Origin: JBAWZR01 sp037142915
Lineage (GTDB): Bacteria > Patescibacteriota > Minisyncoccia > Moranbacterales > UBA1568
Assembly: GCA_037142915.1 (NCBI GenBank)
Contig: JBAWZR010000043.1
Location: 1-8,819, forward strand
DNA length: 8,819 nt
Direction of reading: 5' to 3'
A program made the position numbers and the translations under genes. Position 1 is the stretch's first letter. Each line of letters opens with the position of its first letter. Of the stretch, positions 1-6,048 are shown piece by piece. The notes below the pieces were generated by a model, which was not told the DNA's origin, ran no database searches, and saw only the letters and a list, made by a program, of their open reading frames with translations.

Positions 1-60
1 AGCGATTTTTTTGTTGGATTATTCCGGCTCAAGAGGTGCTTTATGAGATACAACCTGTGA
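1..60 (+). other. possible 3' end of an upstream gene (unassigned)
   Basis: All three plus-strand frames enter the window open and close within 63 bases: frame 2 at TGA 44-46, frame 1 at TGA 58-60, frame 3 at TAG 61-63. A preceding gene could therefore end here. Frame 1 would end in ...FRLKRCFMRYNL and frame 3 in ...EVLYEIQPVK. Neither tail is long enough to assign a family or choose between them. The stretch also contains AAGAGGTG at 31-38 followed by an ATG at 43, which opens only five codons. Confidence 0.25.
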
Positions 61-93
61 AATAGTTTTATTATTCATTGATGACGATTGAAT

Positions 94-1470
94 ATGCTTA
101 AGAATTTTTTTCTAAAAAAATGGAAACTTGAAAAAGTCTATCTTATTTCAGCGCTTGTTTTCGGCGGTCTGATGCTCCTCGTCAATCCACCATTCCAGGT
201 TCCGGATGAAGCTGCTCATTATTTCAAGGCGTTAAGTCTGGCGAGCGGAGGATTGAAATGTGAAAATCAAGCTTTCGCACCGGCCAACTATGTTTCGCTT
301 CCTGATGATACGAAATTGACGAAGATGGAAGGAGAAGATTTAAAAAAAATAAGCGGGTCAAAACTTCAGGAGGGATTGACTCAGCCAGCCAGCAATGATT
401 CCGTTCCGGTAACAAAAGCCTTGTGTGGGGTATTTCCGATAGGGTATCTCTCACAGGTATTAGGATTGAAGATCGGATTGATGGCAAATGCTCCGCCACT
501 CGTGGCATTTTATCTTGGACGGCTTCTTACGTTTTTGTTGGCTGTGGGGGCTACATATGCCGCAGTGAAAATCGTGCCATTTGGGAAGCTCGTTTTCGTA
601 ATTATCGCTTTATTACCGATGACGATTCAGCAGATTGCGTCTTTTAGTTACGACTCGTTACATCTTGGATTGGTTGCCTTGTATATCGCATATGTGCTCA
701 AGCTGGCGAGTGAAGAGACGAAGTTGAGTGCACGGCAATATTGGTTATTGGTCGGACTTTCATTGATAGCACTGAATGTAAAGCCGGGGTACTTTTTCTT
801 GTCATTGTTGATATTTCTTTTGCCGCAATTAAAATTTGGTAATACGCGAAAATATTGGCTTTATACAATTGGTTTTGTAATTGCCTCCCTCACATTCTTT
901 GGAGTAATGAGAGTCGTCTTCAATGAGCCGGCGGCTTTTCCTAAGGGAATTGACCCATCGGCTCAAATAGTGTTTGTTGTAGAGCATCCCGTTTCATTTA
1001 TTTTGTTGGTTATTGATACCATTTATGATAAGTTCAAGACTTTTTATGAGATGATCTTGTTTAAGCCGGGGTGGATGACTTCTTCGCTTTCGTCATATTT
1101 TTATATTTTTGTTGGAGCGGGAATCGTACTCTTATTACGGAGCAATGATGAGAAAATTCCTCTGACGCGGCAGCAACGGTTAGTATTGTTGGGAGTGTTT
1201 CTTATTCAGTTGTTTTTCGTGTTCTTTTCTTTGTATGCCGCTTGGACGGAAGTGGGGAGAGATAAGATCGTTGGTGTCCAGGGGCGGTATATGTTGTCTA
1301 TTTTGCCATTGTTTATCTTCTCGTTTTATAAATCGAAATTTTCGTTTCGGAGTGTATGGATAAAACAGCATATCAATCTCGCTTTGGGTATCTTCCTGGC
1401 AATCACATTTATTTCCGTTTTCCAGGCGATTGTGGCATTGTATTACAAAACCCCGTCTAACTATTTCTAG
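94..1470 (+). CDS. DUF2142 family multi-pass membrane protein, GT-C-like
   Basis: This is a predicted integral membrane protein of about 458 residues, a normal DUF2142 length. Residue numbers count from the in-frame TTG at 88. A first membrane helix (about 17-33) leads into the family hallmark NPPFQVPDEAAHYFKA (33-48), whose acidic PDE-H motif sits at the outer face in GT-C-like proteins. Later signatures are SFSYDSL (186-191), KPGYFFL (232-238) and VQGRYMLSILPL (397-408), separated by roughly ten further hydrophobic helices. Members are usually encoded in polysaccharide loci and are thought to transfer sugars from polyprenyl-phosphate donors on the outside, but the reaction is not established for the family. 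ATG 94 is preferred over TTG 88 because neither has a Shine-Dalgarno site and stops lie in frame at 79 and 82. The next gene follows after 30 bases on the same strand, so the two are probably co-transcribed. Family call is strong; enzymatic role is inference. Confidence 0.9.
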   Translation: MLKNFFLKKWKLEKVYLISALVFGGLMLLVNPPFQVPDEAAHYFKALSLASGGLKCENQAFAPANYVSLPDDTKLTKMEGEDLKKISGSKLQEGLTQPASNDSVPVTKALCGVFPIGYLSQVLGLKIGLMANAPPLVAFYLGRLLTFLLAVGATYAAVKIVPFGKLVFVIIALLPMTIQQIASFSYDSLHLGLVALYIAYVLKLASEETKLSARQYWLLVGLSLIALNVKPGYFFLSLLIFLLPQLKFGNTRKYWLYTIGFVIASLTFFGVMRVVFNEPAAFPKGIDPSAQIVFVVEHPVSFILLVIDTIYDKFKTFYEMILFKPGWMTSSLSSYFYIFVGAGIVLLLRSNDEKIPLTRQQRLVLLGVFLIQLFFVFFSLYAAWTEVGRDKIVGVQGRYMLSILPLFIFSFYKSKFSFRSVWIKQHINLALGIFLAITFISVFQAIVALYYKTPSNYF

Positions 1471-1500
1471 TAGACGCACCCTATCATCTCGAATAGTCTT

Positions 1501-2475
1501 ATGCAGACAGTATCAATTATTATTCCGGTATACAACGGAGGCGATCGGCTCTCGAAATGTATCGAGAGTATCTTGGTTAATACCTATCAAGACTCCGAGA
1601 TTTTTTTGATTAATGATGGGTCGACGGATGATTCGTGGCGAGTAATAGATAGATATGCGAAAAAATATCCGGATCGTATTCGGGTTTTTGATCAGGAGAA
1701 CCAGGGTGTAGCGCTGGCAAGAAATATCGGCATGCAATATACCACTTCAAAATACATCATGTTCATCGATCAGGATGATTCCATATCAGCTGATTATCTC
1801 GAGCGATTCGTGACAGCAATAGAGAAGGATAATTTAGATGTAGTGATAGGCGGATATAGACGGACAACAGAGCGGGGCATCCTCTTTGAAATGCGCTTAC
1901 AAGATATGTTGTGGGCGCGATATATGATTATGGCACCGTGGGCCAAGATATATCGGCGAGATTTTTTAGTGAAGAATGAAATAAAATTTCTTGATAATAA
2001 TATTGGGGAGGATGTTTATTTCAACCTGCAGGTGATTAATTTGACGAAAAAAATAACCATTCTTGATTACTGCGGGTATAATTGGTTTTATAATGAGCTA
2101 TCAGTATCAAATACGAACCAAAAAACTATCAAAAGCGGCATACGAGTGATGACATTATTGGATTCTACTTTTGATCGACTGAAACAGATTGGGGCTGTAG
2201 ATAAAAGCGAGGTGGAATTTTACTTTATGAGATATATCGTTTGGTATCTGCTTTTCGTTGGAAGGAAGTCTGAATATGAACCGATGGTTTCGGAATTTAT
2301 AAAAACATTCGATTGGCTGAAGACGAAGTTTCCCAACTTTCTTAAAAATGAGAATCTCAGTCTTTTTCATCCAAAAGGAGAAACTTTGAGGAATAGATTT
2401 GTGGTGAGCTGTTTTATAGCTCTATACAAGCTTGGTCTTCTCCCATTTTTCTTCAGGATTTATTCGAGAGGGTAG
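1501..2475 (+). CDS. GT2 family glycosyltransferase (WcaA-like, GT-A fold)
   Basis: A 324-residue cytoplasmic or membrane-associated sugar transferase using nucleotide-sugar donors. The GT-A nucleotide-binding core is visible: IIIPVYNGG (7-14), INDGSTDDS (37-45), and the metal-binding DxD as IDQDD (89-93). APWAKIYRRDFL (145-156) is the usual acceptor-side segment, and GEDVYFNL (169-176) carries the likely catalytic ED pair. The C-terminal third (about 215-324) is basic and aromatic, ending in a hydrophobic amphipathic stretch (about 300-320) that could dock on the membrane. Donor and acceptor cannot be read from sequence. It sits 30 bases after the DUF2142 gene and its stop lies 4 bases from the stop of the convergent minus operon. 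No Shine-Dalgarno site precedes the ATG. Base composition is visibly AT-richer than the clusters to its right. Confidence 0.92.
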   Translation: MQTVSIIIPVYNGGDRLSKCIESILVNTYQDSEIFLINDGSTDDSWRVIDRYAKKYPDRIRVFDQENQGVALARNIGMQYTTSKYIMFIDQDDSISADYLERFVTAIEKDNLDVVIGGYRRTTERGILFEMRLQDMLWARYMIMAPWAKIYRRDFLVKNEIKFLDNNIGEDVYFNLQVINLTKKITILDYCGYNWFYNELSVSNTNQKTIKSGIRVMTLLDSTFDRLKQIGAVDKSEVEFYFMRYIVWYLLFVGRKSEYEPMVSEFIKTFDWLKTKFPNFLKNENLSLFHPKGETLRNRFVVSCFIALYKLGLLPFFFRIYSRG

Positions 2476-2479
2476 GCAT

Positions 2480-2854
2480 CTAGCGTGTAATAATAAAAAT
2501 ACCGAAAATGATAATGAAGGCGCCCACTCCCTGCGTGACACTGATACGCTCGCCTAGGAAATAATAATTGGCAATAATAACGAAGACCATAGCGATCGAG
2601 GTGATGAACATCGTGATAGTCGTTGAACTTTGGGCAAGGTGGGGAATTTTGAGGAGGGCGTTATTAATGAGGATGAATGACAGTCTAGAAACGAAAGCAA
2701 ATCCGGCGCCGAGAATGAATCGCCAATCGATAAGAATCTGCACGACGCGCATTGGTGTGATATCTCCACTGATGAGACCCCGTGAGCCGGTGAGGAGAAT
2801 AGAAATGACCGTGGTGCAGGAAAAAATGATAGTCCAAAAAATAACGGGAAGCAT
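2480..2854 (-). CDS. EamA/SMR-like small four-helix membrane transporter, possible lipid-linked sugar flippase
   Basis: A 124-residue protein with four predicted helices at about 4-22, 46-66, 76-97 and 104-121. The end GERISVTQGVGAFIIIFGIF (101-120) is the typical last hairpin of drug/metabolite-transporter half-units: glycine-glutamate, then a glycine-rich final helix. Size and topology fit EmrE-type or ArnE/ArnF-type proteins; ArnE/ArnF are thought to flip undecaprenyl-phosphate-aminoarabinose. As the last gene of an operon that begins with a polyprenyl-phosphate glycosyltransferase, a flippase role is the best guess, but drug or metabolite export cannot be excluded. It begins 13 bases after the preceding gene stop. 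A TATAAT lies at 2872-2867 on this strand, but no acceptable -35 goes with it. No Shine-Dalgarno site is visible. The protein looks complete, a single half-unit rather than a truncated ten-helix EamA protein. Confidence 0.82.
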   Translation of the reverse strand: MLPVIFWTIIFSCTTVISILLTGSRGLISGDITPMRVVQILIDWRFILGAGFAFVSRLSFILINNALLKIPHLAQSSTTITMFITSIAMVFVIIANYYFLGERISVTQGVGAFIIIFGIFIITR

Positions 2855-2867
2855 AGGTTTTGAATAA

Positions 2868-3929
2868 TTATATCCAGCGTTTGATACACCGATAGTACCA
2901 TTTCAGGAAGCGATTGGCGAGGCGGAGGAGGGGAGAATCGACGGCTTCGAATTCGATGGTCGGAGAGAGGAATGCGAAGAGTTCACGGTCGGATTGTGTG
3001 CGTTTGTCTTGGATGATTTTTCTTGACTGAAGCGTGTGCGGGATATATTTGAGAAAATCCCAATAACTTTTCAATTTAGCTCTGAAATAACCACGCAGGA
3101 GGGCATCGACGAGCATCCCACACTCCATCACACAAAAAGCGGGCGCGATGAGGAGGAGGGTTTTCGTTTCGAAGTGCTTCAAGAGGAAAGTGAGGCGATT
3201 GCGTTCGAGGAGGTAGAATTTGAGACTGTTCGCGAGATTTTTCTTTTCGAAATCATATTGGTGCCATGCGAGGGAATCCGCGACGCAGAGTATTTTGAAA
3301 CCCTGCTCTTGGACTTGCCAATTGAGATCCTGATCTTCGAGGTAGGCGAAAAAACTTTCATCCAGTCCGGCTAGTTGTTGATAGTGGGATTTTTTGACGA
3401 GGAGGCAGGCACCGCTCGCATCAACAATAGATTGGTTGGTTACGATTGGCGGTTCGTCGAGTTCATTGTAGCGACCGCAATACCCGAAGCCAAGAAAATG
3501 GATATGATTGCCGAATGTGTTGATGTGATTGGTTTTGGTTTGGTTTACCGCATCGTACAAGTAGATTTTTGGCTGAGCGAGCGCCACCGTATCATCGGCG
3601 AAAGCGGCAGTGACCAGCGTCTCGAACCAGCGTGCATCGACGAGCGTGTCGGGATTGAGGAGGATGGCAGCATCGAAGTCTTGCTGGAAGACTTCTGCGA
3701 GAGCGTTTTTGTAACCGCCGGCATAACCGATATTTAGCTTGTTTATTTGCACGCTGATAGCGGGAAATTGCTGTTGTACAAAAACAACAGAATCATCGGT
3801 CGAAGCATTGTCGATATACCGGATGAGATCCGGCGTGCGTGATTGTTTCAGTACCGAGTCAATGCAGGCTTCGAGTGTGGCGCGGTGGTTGAAACCGAGG
3901 ATGAGTACGGCGACTCGCGGGTGAGGCAT
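2868..3929 (-). CDS. GT2 family glycosyltransferase, rhamnosyltransferase (WbbL)-like
   Basis: A 353-residue GT-A enzyme. Motifs in order: LILGFNH (9-15), IDNASTDDS (39-47), LNIGYAGGYKNAL (65-77), LLNPDTLV (90-97), where NPD replaces the DxD as in rhamnosyltransferase-type GT2 proteins, ASGACLLVKKSHY (171-183), FFAYLEDQDL (193-202) with the likely catalytic ED, and YLLERNRL (239-246), the arginine-asparagine motif at the start of the C-terminal helical part. A hydrophobic segment at about 257-275 could associate with the membrane. Such enzymes add rhamnose, fucose or similar sugars to growing lipid-linked glycans; the actual donor is not determined. The gap to the preceding stop is only 3 bases and no Shine-Dalgarno site is present, pointing to translation coupled within the operon. 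Long open frames on the opposite strand are codon-bias shadows. Confidence 0.93.
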   Translation of the reverse strand: MPHPRVAVLILGFNHRATLEACIDSVLKQSRTPDLIRYIDNASTDDSVVFVQQQFPAISVQINKLNIGYAGGYKNALAEVFQQDFDAAILLNPDTLVDARWFETLVTAAFADDTVALAQPKIYLYDAVNQTKTNHINTFGNHIHFLGFGYCGRYNELDEPPIVTNQSIVDASGACLLVKKSHYQQLAGLDESFFAYLEDQDLNWQVQEQGFKILCVADSLAWHQYDFEKKNLANSLKFYLLERNRLTFLLKHFETKTLLLIAPAFCVMECGMLVDALLRGYFRAKLKSYWDFLKYIPHTLQSRKIIQDKRTQSDRELFAFLSPTIEFEAVDSPLLRLANRFLKWYYRCIKRWI

Positions 3930-3932
3930 AGC

Positions 3933-4268
3933 TTATTTTTGAAGTTTTTCGAGCGCTTCGGTGCGGACGATATCGGAGATATTGTGTTCGAGGCGTTCGA
4001 TGAGGTTGAGCAGTTTGAAGATAATCATAAAGACGAAGACGAATCCGATGAAAATAAGCGTGTTGAGATTGTTCCCCAATCCCAATGAATAGGAGAGTGA
4101 TGTGGCTGTTTGGGGAAATATCGAAAAGAAGAGGATATTGCCCCAGATGAGGATCGTCATTGCGAGCTTAAAAAATGTCTGCCCTTGAAGACCGGTCATA
4201 AACCGTGCGAATCCACGATACAGGAAAAACACGGCGATCAGACTGAGAATAATTTGGTAGATAGACAT
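3933..4268 (-). CDS. DUF2304 small membrane protein, GacJ-like partner of the adjacent glycosyltransferase
   Basis: A 111-residue protein with three predicted membrane helices (about 2-20, 33-53, 68-88) and a charged amphipathic tail, NLIERLEHNISDIVRTEAL (88-106), the most conserved part of DUF2304. From memory, the streptococcal GacJ protein is of this size and type, binds the GT2 enzyme GacI and raises its activity in making undecaprenyl-phosphate-GlcNAc. The same pairing with a DPM1-like GT2 immediately upstream is seen here, so a stabilising or membrane-anchoring subunit role is likely. It starts 5 bases after the stop of that gene and 3 bases before the next one. No Shine-Dalgarno site. 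Family call is confident from the tail motif and topology; partner function is inferred from context. Confidence 0.85.
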   Translation of the reverse strand: MSIYQIILSLIAVFFLYRGFARFMTGLQGQTFFKLAMTILIWGNILFFSIFPQTATSLSYSLGLGNNLNTLIFIGFVFVFMIIFKLLNLIERLEHNISDIVRTEALEKLQK

Positions 4269-4273
4269 ATATT

Positions 4274-4972
4274 TTAATCGTAGAGTAACATCTTCGCGAG
4301 CATCTTGATACCGGTTTTGAGATTCATTTTGTGTTGTTTGCCCATGGAGTAGGCTGTGTAGCGGACTTCAATCGGGATTTCGATGTAGCGCAGTTTGTGG
4401 CGGGCGATCTCGTAGATGACCTCGCTGTCGTATTCGTAGCGGTCGGTTCGGGTTTTGATGAGGTGGAGTGCGTGCTCGGAGTACGCGCGAAAACCAGACT
4501 GACTGTCGGTAACCCAGAGGCCGTAAATCATCCACACGAGGAAATTACCGATACGGTTGTGAGCGATCTTGTACCATGGCATCCCATCGCATTTTTGCAG
4601 ACGACTGCCGAGGACGACATCGTAATTTTTATGGGTGATGAGATCGATCATCGGCGCGATATCGCTTGGATTGTGCTGACCATCGGCATCGAGCGTAACG
4701 ACGATATCGGCACCCAAGAGTTTGGCGGCTTCGATGCCGGTCTTGGCAGCGGCACCTTTGCCACGATTGATCATATGACGAAGAACGACGACATTCTCGA
4801 TTTCTCGAGCTTTGCCGGCAGTATCATCGGTGCTTCCATCATCGATAAGGAGAATGTTTGTGTAGCCTGTAGCGAGAATTTCGTGCAGGACTTCTTGGAT
4901 GATCGTCGCCTCATTGTAAGCGGGGATGACGATCCACACGGATGGTTGGTTGGCGGGATTGGCAGCGGTCAT
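4274..4972 (-). CDS. GT2 polyprenyl-phosphate glycosyltransferase (DPM1/GacI-like)
   Basis: A 232-residue enzyme expected to move one sugar from a nucleotide donor to undecaprenyl (polyprenyl) phosphate at the inner membrane face. From the ATG at 4972: VIPAYNE (15-21), LIDDGSTDDT (42-51), RGKGAAAKTGI (70-80), TLDADGQH (93-100) with the metal-binding DxD, DSQSGFRAY (156-164), and YDSEVIYEIARHKLRYIEIP (181-200). There is no C-terminal membrane domain, so like GacI it probably depends on the adjacent DUF2304 protein for membrane location. An upstream in-frame ATG at 5065 would add 31 residues, but that extension lies across and upstream of a good extended -10 promoter (5012-5004) and has no family counterpart, so 4972 is chosen. 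This is the first gene of the four-gene minus operon. Sugar identity (mannose, GlcNAc, glucose) cannot be read. Confidence 0.93.
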   Translation of the reverse strand: MTAANPANQPSVWIVIPAYNEATIIQEVLHEILATGYTNILLIDDGSTDDTAGKAREIENVVVLRHMINRGKGAAAKTGIEAAKLLGADIVVTLDADGQHNPSDIAPMIDLITHKNYDVVLGSRLQKCDGMPWYKIAHNRIGNFLVWMIYGLWVTDSQSGFRAYSEHALHLIKTRTDRYEYDSEVIYEIARHKLRYIEIPIEVRYTAYSMGKQHKMNLKTGIKMLAKMLLYD

Positions 4973-5003
4973 AATGAGAATAAAAAAAGGCCTCTCTGGG
5001 TTT

Positions 5004-5032
5004 AGTATAGCAAAGCTTTTGATTTGCGGAAA
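5004..5032 (-). promoter_or_regulatory. sigma70-like extended -10 promoter of the minus-strand operon
   Basis: On the minus strand the sequence TGC-TATACT runs from 5012 to 5004, an extended -10 element (TGn plus a 5/6 match to TATAAT). The -35 hexamer at 17 bases spacing is poor (TTTCCG, 5032-5027), which is tolerated with an extended -10. Transcription would start near 4997, giving a leader of about 25 bases to ATG 4972. GAGAGG at 4996-4991 is about 18 bases from the ATG, too far for an ordinary Shine-Dalgarno site. Confidence 0.6.
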
Positions 5033-5052
5033 TACGGGAAAAATCCTATACT
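5024..5052 (+). promoter_or_regulatory. sigma70-like promoter of the GtrB-like/ugd operon
   Basis: TTGCGG (5024-5029), a 17-base spacer and TATACT (5047-5052) form a plausible sigma70-type promoter. Transcription would start near 5059, leaving a leader of about 39 bases before ATG 5098. It is back-to-back with the minus-strand promoter and the two -35 regions overlap at about 5024-5032, so polymerase binding at one could interfere with the other or both could answer to one regulator. No clear operator palindrome was found between them. Confidence 0.6.
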
Positions 5053-5097
5053 GGAAGGGTAACAACGAGAGCTCTTATTCGCTGATGTTTTTGATAT

Positions 5098-6030
5098 ATG
5101 GAAAAACCGAAGTATTCCGTGGTGGTGCCTTTGTATAATGAGTCGGGCAATGTCGTCGCCCTGCATGAGAAGATCGTGGCGGCGATGCGATCGATTGGTC
5201 AACCATTCGAGGTGATCTTCGTGGACGATGGGTCGAGTGATGCGACGGTGGAGGAATGTCATAGTGTTTCGCCTTTGAAATTAATTGAGTTTCGCAAGAA
5301 CTTCGGACAGACGGCGGCTTTTGATGCGGGATTCAAGGCGGCACAGGGCGAGATCATCATCACGATGGACGGCGATCTGCAAAACGATCCGGCCGATATT
5401 CCGCGTGTATTGGAGCCACTCGAGAAGGGCTACGATATCGTATCGGGTTGGCGGCAAAATCGTAAGGGTTTGGATAAACGGTTTTTTTCGCGCGGTGCTA
5501 ACCTGTTGCGTCGCTGGTTGATCAAAGATGGGATTCACGATTCCGGCTGCAGTCTCAAGGCATATCGGACGGAATGTTTTCACGATGTCGATCTGTTTGG
5601 CGAGATGCACCGGTTCATCCCGGCGATTCTCCAGATGCAGGGCTATCGTGTGACCGAAGTGCCAGTGCAGGATCACCCGCGTATTCACGGCCTGACCAAA
5701 TACAATTGGAAACGTGCGATGAAGGGTTTTGTGGATATGCTGACCATCTGGTTTTGGCGACGATACGCCAATCGACCCGTGCACTTGCTGGGTGGTGGTG
5801 GATTGTTGGTCGGTTTTGTTGGGGCGATTATTCTCTTGTGGATGGCTTTCGATAAGATCGTGTTCGGCGCACAACTCTCCCAACGGATCTGGCCATTGGT
5901 CGGACTCTTCCTTGTATTAGCGGGATTACAGATGTTTATCTTCGGCTTGATGGCGGATATCCTCGTGAAGAATTACTATCGTGGTCGCCAGACGATGAAC
6001 TACTCTATCAAGAAAATTATTGAACGATAA
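5098..6030 (+). CDS. GT2 polyprenyl-phosphate glycosyltransferase with C-terminal membrane anchor (GtrB/ArnC-like)
   Basis: A 310-residue membrane enzyme that should attach a sugar to undecaprenyl phosphate facing the cytoplasm. The catalytic domain shows VVPLYNE (9-15), VDDGSSD (42-48), RKNFGQTAAFDAGF (66-79), ITMDGDLQNDP (88-98) with the DxD, GCSLKAYR (150-157), and GEMHRFIP (168-175). A basic stretch, KYNWKRAMKG (201-210), leads to two predicted membrane helices at about 228-250 and 264-288, then a basic tail. This architecture and length match GtrB/ArnC/DPM-type enzymes with two terminal helices. Annotation transfer as ArnC is not justified, since no ArnA, ArnB, ArnD or ArnT is visible here. 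ugd follows after 18 bases, suggesting that the sugar may be UDP-glucuronate-derived, which is inference. No Shine-Dalgarno site precedes the ATG. Confidence 0.93.
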   Translation: MEKPKYSVVVPLYNESGNVVALHEKIVAAMRSIGQPFEVIFVDDGSSDATVEECHSVSPLKLIEFRKNFGQTAAFDAGFKAAQGEIIITMDGDLQNDPADIPRVLEPLEKGYDIVSGWRQNRKGLDKRFFSRGANLLRRWLIKDGIHDSGCSLKAYRTECFHDVDLFGEMHRFIPAILQMQGYRVTEVPVQDHPRIHGLTKYNWKRAMKGFVDMLTIWFWRRYANRPVHLLGGGGLLVGFVGAIILLWMAFDKIVFGAQLSQRIWPLVGLFLVLAGLQMFIFGLMADILVKNYYRGRQTMNYSIKKIIER

Positions 6031-6048
6031 GTAAAACTTCTAAAACGA

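Noticed and set aside
43..93. AAGAGGTG plus ATG 43, in the same frame as the DUF2142 gene, as its real start with TGA read as an amino acid
   Set aside because: It would require three in-frame TGA codons to be recoded, yet TGA is absent inside every gene and is the stop of ugd and the CHAP gene. The five-codon frame is more likely chance or part of an upstream gene end.
2867..2895. Internal promoter (TATAAT) before the EamA/SMR-like gene on the minus strand
   Set aside because: The -35 position (CTATCG) does not match, there is no TGn extension, and the -10 overlaps the end of the upstream gene in AT-rich sequence.
4331..5005. 224-residue open frame on the plus strand
   Set aside because: It is fully antisense to the well-supported GT2 gene at 4274-4972, has no recognisable domain and no ribosome site; it is a codon-bias shadow.
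4973..5065. 31-residue N-terminal extension of the minus-strand GT2
   Set aside because: It lies across and upstream of the extended -10 promoter at 5012-5004 and has no counterpart in DPM1-like enzymes; ATG 4972 gives the normal length.
5281..5883. 200-residue open frame on the minus strand
   Set aside because: Antisense to the GtrB-like gene, low-complexity histidine/arginine-rich composition, no domain.
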